Below, piece after piece: positions 43,397-52,138 of a DNA stretch of 64,000 nucleotides (position 1 is its first letter; every line of letters starts with the position of its first letter). The notes below the pieces were generated by a model, which did not search any database, had not been told where the DNA came from, and was given only the letters and a program-made list of their open reading frames with translations. The DNA is from Glaciibacter superstes DSM 21135 (GTDB lineage: Bacteria > Actinomycetota > Actinomycetes > Actinomycetales > Microbacteriaceae), in the NCBI RefSeq assembly GCF_000421145.1, contig NZ_ATWH01000003.1, positions 248,001 through 312,000 of the forward strand. Direction: 5' to 3'. A program made the translations under genes and the position numbers.

Positions 43397-43999
43397 TCAG
43401 CGGGTCGCGTGCAACGCGAGCTTGTGCCGCAGGCCGCTCTTCACCGCCGGCCATTCAGATTCGATGATCGAGAACACCACGGTGTCGCGCAGCGTGCCGT
43501 CCGGCATCCGCCTGTGGTTGCGCAGGATGCCGTCTTGCTTGGCGCCGAGCCGTGCGATGGCAGCGCGCGACTGCTGGTTCAGCCAGTGCGTACAGAAATC
43601 GACAGCAGCGCATCCCAGCACCTCAAACGCGTGCGTAAGCAGCAGGAGCTTGTTCTCGGTATTGATTCCGGTGCACTGGGCGCTCGCGGCGGTCCAGGTC
43701 GACCCGATCTCCAGGTGTGGAGTGACCGGGTCTATGTGCATGAAGGTCGTCATGCCACAGACCTGACCGGTGTCGTTCCTGCGCACAGTGAAGGGCAACA
43801 TGGCTCCCGCCGACTGCAGTGTGAGCCGCCGCTCGATCTCGTCTCGCATTCCCTCCGGCGTGGGCACCGAGGTATACCACAGCTCCCACAACCGACCGTC
43901 CTGCACGGCTTCGACCAACCCATCGTGATGGTCTTCCTCGAGCGGTTCGAGTGTGACGAGTTCTCCGGTCAGGGTCACCGGTTTGGCAAAAGTTTCCAC
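43397..43999 (-). CDS. GNAT-family acetyltransferase (RimJ/RimL-like)
   Basis: A 200-residue GNAT protein of the ribosomal-protein/aminoglycoside type. VTLEPLEEDHHDGLVEAVQD is the typical N-terminus, and the acetyl-CoA loop is irregular (TWTAASAQCTGINTENKLLL), where RimJ-type proteins insert an asparagine. NQQSRAAIARLGAKQDGILRNH is motif B. The start at 43999 is GTG without a good ribosome site. Substrate unknown. Confidence 0.88.
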   Translation of the reverse strand: METFAKPVTLTGELVTLEPLEEDHHDGLVEAVQDGRLWELWYTSVPTPEGMRDEIERRLTLQSAGAMLPFTVRRNDTGQVCGMTTFMHIDPVTPHLEIGSTWTAASAQCTGINTENKLLLLTHAFEVLGCAAVDFCTHWLNQQSRAAIARLGAKQDGILRNHRRMPDGTLRDTVVFSIIESEWPAVKSGLRHKLALHATR

Positions 44000-44008
44000 C
44001 AGACAACG

Positions 44009-44332
44009 CTACTGTGTGGCGCGGTTCTCCTGTGCATCGAGCGCGGCCTCGAGGCGTTCGACCTTGCCGTCGAGTTCACCGGTGCGTCCGGGGCGGATGT
44101 CTGCTTTCAGTACCAGCGAAACCCGCGGACCGAAGGCGCCCACCGCATCCGTCGCCCGCTTGACGACGTCGAAGACCTCATCCCATTCGCCTTCGATCGT
44201 GGTGAACATCGAATCGGTATGGTTGGGGAGCCCCGACTCGCGCACCACGCGCACAGCGGCCGCTACGGCATCGTGCACGGATCCTTCGTCGTCACTCGCG
44301 CCGGACGGCGCCACCGAGAATGCGACCAGCAT
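44009..44332 (-). CDS. MTH1187-family thiamine-binding-type protein
   Basis: A 107-residue protein of the MTH1187/YkoF-like fold (DUF77), forming small multimers that bind thiamine or related ligands in known members. The N-terminus MLVAFSVAPSG, the GLPNHTDSMFTTIEGEWDEV block and RVSLVLKADIRPGR are family markers. The ATG at 44332 has AAGGAGTAACC upstream and begins two bases after the stop of the GT87 gene, so the two are co-transcribed. Confidence 0.85.
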   Translation of the reverse strand: MLVAFSVAPSGASDDEGSVHDAVAAAVRVVRESGLPNHTDSMFTTIEGEWDEVFDVVKRATDAVGAFGPRVSLVLKADIRPGRTGELDGKVERLEAALDAQENRATQ

Positions 44333-44334
44333 GG

Positions 44335-45687
44335 TTACTCCTTCAGGGTTCGGTTCGAAAGTTCGGGATTCAGGGCCGGGGACTTCATTGTCCACAGTTC
44401 GATCACGGCCCAGGCCAGTATGACGAACTCGAGCAGGTTGCGCAGGCTGAGCACCACCAGCATCGTCGGATCGGTGGCCAGCAGCCAGTTGTACAGGTAT
44501 GGGTAGATGATCTGGGTGAGCCCGGCCGCCACCGCGACCAGCAGCGCCGGGGCCCGCCACGCTGGGCCGCGCATCACCAGTCCGAGAATCACCGGCGCCG
44601 CCAGCCAGCCGATGAACTGCGGCGACCCGACCTTGTTGAATGCGATGAACGTCACCACGAGCGCCAGCACCAGGGGCGGGAACAGTGCGGAGAACGACGC
44701 TCCGGCCCGAGCCGCGCGCCAGCCGAGCAGCACCACGGCGAGCGCGGCGAGCACCAGCAGCGGTGTCATCACTGCGGCTGCCACGTCGACCCCGGCGCCG
44801 GTGACCTGGTAGGTGAGGATCTGCTTGTCGTAGTACACGAATGCGCCGTCGACGCCGACGGCAGCCTGCCACAGCCAGAGGAGACTCACCGGGGACTCGA
44901 TCTGGATACCGCGCCCCGTCTGCTCGGTGACGAAGCTGAACACGTTCCAACCGCTGCCGAGGATGAGGGCGAGCGCCACGATCAGCGCGCTCGTGCCTGC
45001 GGCGGCCGCCAGCATCTGCCACCGGTGTTTCGACGCAACGAACAGCGCCGCGATGATGGCGGCGGGCCACACCTTGACCCAGGTCGCGACAGTCAGAAGG
45101 GCGGTACCCCAGAGCGGCCTCGTGCGCAGCCACAGCAGGGCCATGATGACGAGCGGAACCGTCACCGAGTCGATCCTGGCCAGTGCGATCGGGCCGAGCA
45201 GGAGCAGGAACCCCAGCCACCACCAGGCCGCCAGCACCCGGCGCAGGGAATCGCGGCGACCAACCAGGCAGGCGAACGCCGCGGCATCCAGCACCGTGAC
45301 CAGGCCGAGCCAGGCGAGCGGGTACCAGACCGGGCCGAATGCGAGCGGGAGCACAACCGGGATGAACGCGACAATCGGGTACACGAACTCGGTATCGATC
45401 CCGACCCGGTACGCGCCGGATTCGGCGGCAACGGCCCAGCTCCGATACACCGTTTCGACGTCGCCGAGCGGCCAGCCCGGCCCGAATATGCACAGCAGAG
45501 CCACGAAGACGTGCACAAACGCGAAGACGCCCCAGAGGGCGAACGGATGCCGCACCAGCCAGTCCCACCGCGCCAGCCAGGCGCGCGCCCTGTTGTGCTC
45601 GTTGCTGTGCTCACCGCTGTGCTCGTCATGGCGTCGGCCGCGCCGTTTCGCGGCCCGGGGCGCCCGTGACGTCCCCGCGTTAACCAT
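44335..45687 (-). CDS. DUF2029/GT87-type membrane glycosyltransferase
   Basis: A 450-residue polytopic membrane protein (about 10-12 helices) of the GT87 family, which includes polyprenol-phosphate-mannose-dependent alpha-mannosyltransferases of actinobacterial glycolipid synthesis. The first extracytoplasmic loop contains GDVETVYRSWA, the aspartate-bearing region of these GT-C enzymes. The basic N-terminus holds a short EHSGEHSNEHN repeat from a 12-base slippage repeat. The acceptor (phosphatidylinositol mannoside or another glycolipid) is not evident. Confidence 0.85.
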   Translation of the reverse strand: MVNAGTSRAPRAAKRRGRRHDEHSGEHSNEHNRARAWLARWDWLVRHPFALWGVFAFVHVFVALLCIFGPGWPLGDVETVYRSWAVAAESGAYRVGIDTEFVYPIVAFIPVVLPLAFGPVWYPLAWLGLVTVLDAAAFACLVGRRDSLRRVLAAWWWLGFLLLLGPIALARIDSVTVPLVIMALLWLRTRPLWGTALLTVATWVKVWPAAIIAALFVASKHRWQMLAAAAGTSALIVALALILGSGWNVFSFVTEQTGRGIQIESPVSLLWLWQAAVGVDGAFVYYDKQILTYQVTGAGVDVAAAVMTPLLVLAALAVVLLGWRAARAGASFSALFPPLVLALVVTFIAFNKVGSPQFIGWLAAPVILGLVMRGPAWRAPALLVAVAAGLTQIIYPYLYNWLLATDPTMLVVLSLRNLLEFVILAWAVIELWTMKSPALNPELSNRTLKE

Positions 45688-45783
45688 GGCGCAATGCTAC
45701 CGGCCCGGCGCCGTCCACCCGCTCCGCACACCGCCGCCCCAGCCGCCCACCCCTCACCAAGCGCCGCACACCCACCCTCGCGA

Positions 45784-45862
45784 CCATTCGACGGAGATTT
45801 TGAACAAATCAGGCCGATTCGCGTCGATATCGGGGTCGCGAGGCAAAATCTCCGTCGAACGG
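45784..45862. repeat. Long inverted repeat with CGACGGAG core, copy 2
   Basis: Nineteen-base arms (45784-45802 and 45844-45862) pair with one mismatch around a 41-base loop. The inner 16 bases (TTCGACGGAGATTTTG) are perfectly inverted. The core TCGACGGAGAT also occurs in the inverted repeat at 24928-25009. It sits in the 287-bp gap between the divergent GT87 and amino-acid transporter genes, 112 bp before the latter, so it is not a terminator for either. It may be a regulator site or a mobile hairpin. Confidence 0.65.
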
Positions 45863-45974
45863 TAGTGGACGGTGCGCCAGATGGGCGACCTGGTTTGTCA
45901 TAAACCGTTGTGAACGCACCACTCCTACCCGCCGTGCGGCAAGCTGGAACACCACGTTTCCAGAGGAGTTCGCC

Positions 45975-46868
45975 GTGTCCAGACATTCCCAGCTCAGCCG
46001 CCACCAGCTCAGACGATCCCAGCTCAGTGCGCGCAAGACCAGTACCATCGTCGCCCTGGCCGCCGCGAGCGTCCTCCTGCTGAGCGCTTGTGCGAGCGGC
46101 ACACCAGCCGATTCGGACAGCGAGAAATCAGCGAGCGGCTACGTCACAGACGGCAAGCTGACGATCGGAACCAGTGAGCCGGCGTACTTCCCCTGGGTGC
46201 AGGACGACGCGCCGGAGAGCGGCGAGGGTTTCGAGGCCGCCGTCGCCTACGCCGTCGCAGAACAACTCGGGTTTGCCGAGGACGACGTCGTCTGGGTGCG
46301 CAGCACATTCGACGAGGCGATTGCGCCGGGCCCGAAGGACTTCGACTTCAATCTCCAGCAGTTCTCGATAACCGAGGAGCGTGCAGAGCAGGTCGACTTC
46401 TCCTCCCCGTACTATGAGACGACGCAGGCGGTGATCACGATCGACGGCTCCCCCGCGGCTTCCGCTGCCTCGATCGCCGACCTGAAAGGCCTGCTGATCG
46501 GCGCCCAGACCGGCACGACGAGCTTCCAGGATGCCGAGAGCCAGATCGCACCCAGCGGTGGGGTGCAGGCGTTCAACTCCAACGACGACGCGAAGTTAGC
46601 CCTGCAGAACGGCACGGTCGACGCGATCGTCGTCGACCTGCCGACTGCTTTCTACCTCACCGGCGTCGAACTCGACGGCGGCAAGATCATCGGGCAACTG
46701 CCGAAGACCGGTGATGCAGCCGACCAGTTCGGGCTTGTCTTGGCCAAAGACAGCGCACTCACCGCGGATGTCACGGCGGCCGTCGATGCCCTGCGCGAGG
46801 ACGGAACGCTTGACGCGCTGGCCGAGGAGTGGCTCGCCGGCAATGCCGACGCCCCCATCCTCAAGTAG
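45975..46868 (+). CDS. Amino-acid ABC transporter substrate-binding lipoprotein
   Basis: A 297-residue family-3 solute-binding protein. GTG 45975 (AGAGGAG upstream) gives a signal peptide with a serine/histidine-rich tail and lipobox LLLSAC, so cysteine 37 is lipid-anchored. Typical family strands are TIGTSEPAYFPWV, GFEAAVAYAVAEQLG and DFDFNLQQFSITEER. The last phrase suggests a polar amino acid ligand. The permease and ATPase follow with 9- and 4-bp spacings, forming a complete importer. Confidence 0.92.
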   Translation: MSRHSQLSRHQLRRSQLSARKTSTIVALAAASVLLLSACASGTPADSDSEKSASGYVTDGKLTIGTSEPAYFPWVQDDAPESGEGFEAAVAYAVAEQLGFAEDDVVWVRSTFDEAIAPGPKDFDFNLQQFSITEERAEQVDFSSPYYETTQAVITIDGSPAASAASIADLKGLLIGAQTGTTSFQDAESQIAPSGGVQAFNSNDDAKLALQNGTVDAIVVDLPTAFYLTGVELDGGKIIGQLPKTGDAADQFGLVLAKDSALTADVTAAVDALREDGTLDALAEEWLAGNADAPILK

Positions 46869-46877
46869 TTTGAGGGC

Positions 46878-47750
46878 GTGACCACCACAGCAGCCCTGAC
46901 GCCCCCGGCCCGCCTGCCGAGCACCGTCGAACTCGAACGACGAGCCTTTCGTCGCAGGCAGACCGGTCGGTCGGTGCTGCTCGGTTTCGCGAGCACCCTG
47001 GTCTTCGCCGTGCTCGTGTGGATGTTTGTCGTTAACACCCCGGGATGGACGCAGGTACAGCAGACCTTCTTCGATCCGGCCGTCGCGCTGAAGGCATGGC
47101 CACGCGTCTTTGACGGGCTGCTGCTGAACATCCGTGTGCTGCTTTTCTCGGCAGTCGGGGTTCTTATCGTGAGCCTCCTAATCGCCACCCTCCGTACTCT
47201 TCGTGGGCCGGTGTTTTTCCCGCTGCGTGCGCTCGCCACCGGTTACACCGACCTGTTCCGCGGCATGCCGCTGATCATCGTGCTGTACTTGGTCGGCTTC
47301 GGCCTGCCGGGCCTCGATGTGTTTCCCAAGGTGCCGTCGGCGGTATGGGGCACCGTTGCGCTCATTCTCACCTACTCGGCGTATGTCGCCGAAGTCTGGC
47401 GCGCGGGCATCGAGGCCGTGCACCCGTCGCAAGTGCTCGCGGCGCGCTCCCTCGGCCTCAGCCACGGCAAGACGATGGTGAAGATCGTGCTTCCGCAGGC
47501 GCTCCGCAAGGTCACCCCAGCACTCATGAACGACTTTGTCGCCATGCAGAAAGACGTCGGCCTGATCTCCATTCTCGGCGCGGTTGACGCGGTGAGGGCG
47601 GCGCAGATCGAAACGGCGGCCACCTTCAACTTCACCCCGTATGTGCTCGCGGGCCTGCTCTTCGTGCTACTCGCGCTGCCGATGATCCGCCTGACTGACT
47701 GGGTCACCGCACGGATGCGCCGGCGCGAGCAGATCGGCGGCGTCGTATGA
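46878..47750 (+). CDS. Amino-acid ABC transporter permease
   Basis: A 290-residue permease with five or six helices. The HisM/GlnP-type binding-protein-dependent transport signature is AEVWRAGIEAVHPSQVLAARSLG. The EAA-loop aligned part includes AARSLGLSHGKTMVKIVLPQALR, which contacts the ATPase. The GTG start lies nine bases after the lipoprotein stop; the stop overlaps the ATPase start. There is only one permease gene, so the channel is probably a homodimer. Confidence 0.93.
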   Translation: MTTTAALTPPARLPSTVELERRAFRRRQTGRSVLLGFASTLVFAVLVWMFVVNTPGWTQVQQTFFDPAVALKAWPRVFDGLLLNIRVLLFSAVGVLIVSLLIATLRTLRGPVFFPLRALATGYTDLFRGMPLIIVLYLVGFGLPGLDVFPKVPSAVWGTVALILTYSAYVAEVWRAGIEAVHPSQVLAARSLGLSHGKTMVKIVLPQALRKVTPALMNDFVAMQKDVGLISILGAVDAVRAAQIETAATFNFTPYVLAGLLFVLLALPMIRLTDWVTARMRRREQIGGVV

Positions 47751-48499
47751 GCGGGTCGCCTGCTGCCGTGCCGGTGTTGAGATTGGAGGGCGTCTACAAG
47801 TCGTTCCAGCAGACGGATGTGTTGCGAGGCATCGATCTGACCGTGAACGAGCACGAGGTGGTGGCCTTGATCGGGGCCAGCGGTTCTGGCAAATCGACGC
47901 TGCTGCGCGTGATCAACCTGCTCGAGCGTGTCGACGACGGGCGGGTCTGGCTGCAGGGCGAGGACATCAGCGATCCGCGCACCAAGATCGACGCCGTGCG
48001 GGCCCGCATCGGAGTGGTATTCCAGCATTACAACCTGTTTCCGCACTTGAGCGTGCTCGACAACGTGACGCTCGCGAGCCGGTCGGTACATGGCATCCCG
48101 CGCCGTGCCGCTGAAAAGCGGGCACTCGAACTGCTTGACGCCATCGGGTTGGCTGACAAGGCGCGCGACTATCCCGATCGTCTCTCCGGTGGGCAACAGC
48201 AGCGCGCGGCCATTGTGCGCGCCATCGCCACGGACCCTGAATTACTGTTGCTCGATGAGGTCACGAGCGCCCTCGATCCGGAGCTCGTCGGTGAGGTGCT
48301 CGACCTCGTGCGCCAACTCAAGAAGACCGGAACGACAATCGTGATGGCAACACACGAGATGAGCTTTGCGCGCGATGTGGCCGACAGGGTGGCGTTTCTC
48401 GATCAGGGGTCTGTGCTGGAACTCGGCACGCCCGCCGAGGTGTTCGGGTCGCCACGCGAGGAGCGCACCCGAGAGTTCCTCGCCCGCATCCCCCGCTGA
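47747..48499 (+). CDS. Amino-acid ABC transporter ATP-binding protein
   Basis: A 250-residue polar-amino-acid-uptake ATPase (GlnQ/HisP-like). Walker A GASGSGKST (about 43-51), VFQHYNLFPH Q-loop, signature LSGGQQQRAAI, Walker B LLLLDEVTSALDPEL and H-loop ATHEMSFA are all intact. It begins inside the permease stop (4-bp overlap) and ends the operon; a terminator-like hairpin follows at 48510-48526. Confidence 0.94.
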   Translation: MSGSPAAVPVLRLEGVYKSFQQTDVLRGIDLTVNEHEVVALIGASGSGKSTLLRVINLLERVDDGRVWLQGEDISDPRTKIDAVRARIGVVFQHYNLFPHLSVLDNVTLASRSVHGIPRRAAEKRALELLDAIGLADKARDYPDRLSGGQQQRAAIVRAIATDPELLLLDEVTSALDPELVGEVLDLVRQLKKTGTTIVMATHEMSFARDVADRVAFLDQGSVLELGTPAEVFGSPREERTREFLARIPR

Positions 48500-48509
48500 G
48501 GTTTCGCTC

Positions 48510-48526
48510 CCCACCGGCACGGTGGG
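48510..48526. terminator. Terminator-like hairpin after the amino-acid transporter operon
   Basis: CCCACCG, a three-base loop and CGGTGGG form a 7-bp perfect stem directly behind the ATPase stop. There is no uridine run, as is common in high-GC actinobacteria. Downstream, a direct repeat of GAGTGAGCCCCGA occurs twice before the convergent gene end. Confidence 0.6.
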
Positions 48527-48585
48527 CCGTTCTCCGGATCGCCCGGAACCGGCAGAGTGAGCCCCGAATAAAGAGTGAGCCCCGA

Positions 48586-49437
48586 TTAACCAGAGCCGGC
48601 GAGCAGCTCGATAATCACGGCAGGCACCGCTTCCGCCACATCGAGGGCCGCAAGCGGGCCGCCGGCAGATGCCCTCTCACCCGCCAGGCCGTGCACAAAC
48701 GCCGCCGTCGCCGCGAGCGCTGCCAGCGCACCGGCATCCGTCATCGCTTTCTCCGAATGCGTGGCCACCAGGGCGCCCAGGATGCCGCCGAGCACGTCTC
48801 CGGTGCCGGCCGTCGCCAGCCATGCTGTGGCGTTCGAAACCGTCAGCCGCTCACCGGACGGCGACGCGATGTGAGTCACTGTGCCCTTGAGCAGCACCGT
48901 CACATCGAACTGTTCCGCCGCGCGAATGGCCCACTCGCCGGGGTTCGATGCAATCTGCTCCGCCGTCACCGGGTGCTCGCCGTTTGCCAACAGGCCCGCG
49001 AGTTCCCGGTAGTGCGGCGTGATCACCCGCGGCCCGTGGTCGAGCGGTGCGAAGTCGAGCGCACCGGCGTCGAGCACTGTCGGCACCCCCTGGCTGATGG
49101 CGTCGCCCAGCGCTGCGGTGGTTGCAGGGTCGCGGTCAATTGCGCTCATTCCCGAGCCGAGCAGCCACGCCTGCACGCGACCGTCGACGGTCACCACCTC
49201 CGGACGGCGTGCGAGCACAAGCGCGCTAGGTCGCTCTGGGCCCAGATAACGAATCATCCCGAGACCGGTGCGAATCGCCGCTTCGACGCCGAGCACCGCC
49301 GCGCCGGGAAATGCGTCCGATCCGGTGCGCACGCCGAGCACGCCGCGGGAATACTTGTCGTCAGAGCTTCGCGGTACCGCGATCCAGGCGCGGGCATCCG
49401 CGGCACGCCATTCCACCCAGTCCCGCGTTTCCGCCAT
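48586..49437 (-). CDS. nnrD: ADP-dependent NAD(P)H-hydrate dehydratase
   Basis: A 283-residue ribokinase-fold enzyme (YjeF C-terminal type) that converts damaged NAD(P)HX back to NAD(P)H. The nucleotide-binding region GTGDVLGGILGAL carries the conserved aspartate. LDAGALDF, TPHYRELAGLL and VLLKGTVTHIASP are family blocks. There is no fused epimerase domain, so the NnrE part must be elsewhere. The gene stands alone, convergent to the transporter operon. Confidence 0.92.
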   Translation of the reverse strand: MAETRDWVEWRAADARAWIAVPRSSDDKYSRGVLGVRTGSDAFPGAAVLGVEAAIRTGLGMIRYLGPERPSALVLARRPEVVTVDGRVQAWLLGSGMSAIDRDPATTAALGDAISQGVPTVLDAGALDFAPLDHGPRVITPHYRELAGLLANGEHPVTAEQIASNPGEWAIRAAEQFDVTVLLKGTVTHIASPSGERLTVSNATAWLATAGTGDVLGGILGALVATHSEKAMTDAGALAALAATAAFVHGLAGERASAGGPLAALDVAEAVPAVIIELLAGSG

Positions 49438-49507
49438 GACCCCACGATAGATTAGTCAGTCGCACAAACTCGAGTAAATTCACCAACGATCGGAATCCGA
49501 AAGCCGT

Positions 49508-50596
49508 ATGGCCAACGTCGCACTCTTCGAGCCCCTCACGCTGCGCTCACTCACCGTTCGCAATCGCATCTGGGTCGCCCCCATGTGCCAGTACGCCATC
49601 ACGAAGAAGGATGGCGTGCCTGAGGATTGGCATTTGGTGCACCTCGGCTCGATGGCGTCGGGGGGTGCAGGTCTTGTTGTCGCTGAAGCGACCGCAGTGA
49701 ACGCGGCGGGCCGGATCTCCGACGCGGACACCGGCATCTGGAATGACGAACAGGCCGCGGCCTGGCAGCGGATCACGACTTTCATCCATGCCAGAGGCGC
49801 CCACGCCGGTATTCAGCTCGCGCACGCTGGCCGCAAGGCGTCGGTCTGGCCAGAGTGGGGCCACGACAGGAACGGCTCGATGTTGCCAGAGGACGGCGGC
49901 TGGCAGACGGTCTCGGCATCCCCTGTGCCGTTCATCGGGCTGGAGCCTCCCATCGCGCTGGACGCTGACGGAATCGCGCAGTTGGTCGGTGACTTCGCTG
50001 CCGCAGCGCGCCGCGCGGTTGACGCCGGCTTCGACGTGGTGGAGATTCATGCGGCACACGGATACCTGTTGCACCAGTTCCTGTCGCCGCTCAGCAATCT
50101 GCGCGATGACGAGTACGGCGGAGATCTCGCCGGCCGGGCCAGGCTCCTGCTCGAGGTGACCACCGCCATCCGCGCAGAAATCGGCGACACAATGCCCCTT
50201 CTCGTTCGCTTTTCCGCCACCGATTACGCTCCGGGCGGGTGGGACGAGCAGCAGACCGCGATTGTCGCCAGCTGGGCGCGAGCAGCGGGCGCTGACTTCT
50301 TCGACATCTCGAGCGGCGGCAACGTCGCCGGGGTGCGCATCCCCATCGGCCCCGGATACCAGGTTCCGTTCGCACGGTTCGTCAAGGAACAGGCGAATGT
50401 CGGCGTCAGCGCCGTCGGGCTCATCACGACCCCGGCTCAGGCTGAGGAGATCGTGGCTTCCGGCAGCGCCGACGCCGTCATGCTGGGGCGGGAAATGATG
50501 CGCGACCCGCATTTCGCCTTGCGGGCAGCCCATGAACTGGGCGCGCTCATCGACTATTGGCCGTCACCGTACCTGCGGTCACGCTGGCCGAACTAG
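49508..50596 (+). CDS. NADH:flavin oxidoreductase / old yellow enzyme, YqjM-like
   Basis: A 362-residue FMN-binding TIM-barrel enoate reductase. APMCQYA (about 24-30) has the cysteine typical of the thermostable-like YqjM subclass; GAHAGIQLAHAGRKAS and EIHAAHGYLLHQFLSP (histidine pair near 180) bind flavin and substrate. VRFSATDYAPGGWDE and the arginine-rich C-terminus (SPYLRSRWPN) are class features. It probably reduces electrophilic enones or xenobiotics in the cytosol. The upstream ribosome site is weak. Confidence 0.93.
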   Translation: MANVALFEPLTLRSLTVRNRIWVAPMCQYAITKKDGVPEDWHLVHLGSMASGGAGLVVAEATAVNAAGRISDADTGIWNDEQAAAWQRITTFIHARGAHAGIQLAHAGRKASVWPEWGHDRNGSMLPEDGGWQTVSASPVPFIGLEPPIALDADGIAQLVGDFAAAARRAVDAGFDVVEIHAAHGYLLHQFLSPLSNLRDDEYGGDLAGRARLLLEVTTAIRAEIGDTMPLLVRFSATDYAPGGWDEQQTAIVASWARAAGADFFDISSGGNVAGVRIPIGPGYQVPFARFVKEQANVGVSAVGLITTPAQAEEIVASGSADAVMLGREMMRDPHFALRAAHELGALIDYWPSPYLRSRWPN

Positions 50597-50609
50597 ACAT
50601 GCGCTGAGC

Positions 50610-50987
50610 CTAAAGCCGCTGTAACAGGCAGAGGATGTTGCCTTCAGAGTCGACGAACCAGGCGCTGCGCTCGTTCTCCATTTTTGCGACGCCGTTCTCC
50701 GTCTTCAGCCCTGGGAAGTCGAACTCCTCGAACGTGACTCCACGCTGACGTAGCTCGGCCATCTCGGCGTCGAGGTCGGTGGTGTCGAAACACATCGCCG
50801 TGTTCTTCGCCGAGCCGGCATTCGCCGTTTCGTAGAGGAGCATCAACGAGCCGCCCGGCATTCGATACATCAACCCGGCTCCGGTCTCCTCTGCGGGTTT
50901 CATACCAAGGGTATCCAGGTAAAACGCCCGCGCTCGAGGCAGGTCCGCTGCCGGGAGCACCGTGAATACTTCCTGTTCAGATAACAT
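50610..50987 (-). CDS. VOC/glyoxalase-fold protein
   Basis: A 125-residue glyoxalase/bleomycin-resistance/dioxygenase-fold protein. The repeated beta-alpha-beta-beta-beta units begin at FTVLPAADLPRARAFYLDTLGMKPAE and FDTTDLDAEMAELRQRGVTFEE. Candidate metal ligands (a glutamate in TGAGLMYR is absent; E in NERSAWFVD remains) are incomplete, so binding rather than catalysis is possible. It is a convergent neighbour of the old yellow enzyme. Confidence 0.85.
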   Translation of the reverse strand: MLSEQEVFTVLPAADLPRARAFYLDTLGMKPAEETGAGLMYRMPGGSLMLLYETANAGSAKNTAMCFDTTDLDAEMAELRQRGVTFEEFDFPGLKTENGVAKMENERSAWFVDSEGNILCLLQRL

Positions 50988-51039
50988 GAGTTTTCCTCCG
51001 ATCGCCCCGATCGAAGCTTACGCCCCGCGCGCTCCTCGC

Positions 51040-51075
51040 GCCCGAATCACTGCGCGAATCACGGCCCGAATCACG
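51040..51075. repeat. Three tandem 12-bp units upstream of the VOC gene
   Basis: GCSCGAATCACK-type 12-mers occur three times head to tail (51040, 51052, 51064), in the gap between the VOC start and the CNNM protein stop. No hairpin is evident. Probably slippage-derived. Confidence 0.65.
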
Positions 51076-51100
51076 GCATGTTCCGCATGCGGTCGCACGG

Positions 51101-52138
51101 TCAGAGGCGGCGGGTGGCGTCCTGCACTTCTCCGACCAGTTCTTCGATGATGTCCTCGAGGAACAGCACCCCCGTGGTCTCACCTTGGTGATTGAATGCG
51201 CGCGCGAGGTGGGCACCAGAGCGACGCATCGTCGCCAGGGCATCTTCGAGATCAGTGTCCTCGAAGATGGTCACTAGCTGACGGATGCGCTTGGTCGGCA
51301 CCGGCTGCCGGCTGCCGACCTCATCCAGGTCGATGACGTCTTTGAGATGAACGTAGCCGGAGGGCTCACCGCTGGCAGACGCGATGACATAACGGGAGAA
51401 ACCGTACTTGGCGACGGCCTTCTCGACGTCGATCGGGGTCGCCGTTGCCGGAAGGCTGATCAGCGCGTCCAGGCCCACCGCGACATCCCGCACCGTGCGG
51501 TTGGTGAACTCAAAGGCTGCGGTGAGCGCCCCCGTGCTGTCCATCAGCACACCTTCTCGGGTCGACTGGCTGACGATCGTCGCCACCTCGTCGAGGGTGA
51601 AGGTGCTGTTCGCCTCGTTCTTCGGGGTGATTCTGAACAGCCGCAGGATGCCGTTTGCCGATCCGTTCAGAACAACGATCACCGGTCGGAAGATGCGGCC
51701 GAAGAACACCAGCGGCGGCGCGAGGATCAGCACGGCCCGGTCGGGAATCGAGAACGACAGGTTCTTCGGCACCATCTCACCGAACACCACGTGCAGGTAC
51801 GAGACCAGCACCAGCGCCACGATAAACGCGATCGTCCCGATGACCTCTTCTGGCCAGCCGGTGAGGCCAAGGGGCGCCTCAAGCAGATGGTGGATCGCGG
51901 GCTCGGAGACGTTCAGGATCAGCAGCGAGCAGACCGTGATGCCCAGCTGGCTGGTCGCCAGCATGAGGGTCGCGTGTTCCATCGCATAAAGAGCGGTCTT
52001 TGCGCTGCGCCTGCCGCTTTCGGCCAGCGGTTCGATCTGCGAACGGCGCGCAGAGATGACGGCGAACTCGGCAGCCACGAAGAAGGCGTTGGCGACGAGC
52101 AGCACAACCAGCCACGCGATTCCCGCCCAGTCGTTCAT
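51101..52138 (-). CDS. CNNM/hemolysin-C-type membrane protein, CBS domains
   Basis: A 345-residue protein with an N-terminal CNNM (DUF21) membrane domain of about four helices (IAWLVVLLVANAFFVAAEFAVI; AISAR-type opening), then a CBS pair (about 210-335). It lacks the C-terminal CorC domain that the upstream paralogue has. CNNM proteins transport or sense magnesium or sodium. It overlaps the upstream gene by four bases (52135-52138), so the two are probably subunits of one complex. Confidence 0.88.
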   Translation of the reverse strand: MNDWAGIAWLVVLLVANAFFVAAEFAVISARRSQIEPLAESGRRSAKTALYAMEHATLMLATSQLGITVCSLLILNVSEPAIHHLLEAPLGLTGWPEEVIGTIAFIVALVLVSYLHVVFGEMVPKNLSFSIPDRAVLILAPPLVFFGRIFRPVIVVLNGSANGILRLFRITPKNEANSTFTLDEVATIVSQSTREGVLMDSTGALTAAFEFTNRTVRDVAVGLDALISLPATATPIDVEKAVAKYGFSRYVIASASGEPSGYVHLKDVIDLDEVGSRQPVPTKRIRQLVTIFEDTDLEDALATMRRSGAHLARAFNHQGETTGVLFLEDIIEELVGEVQDATRRL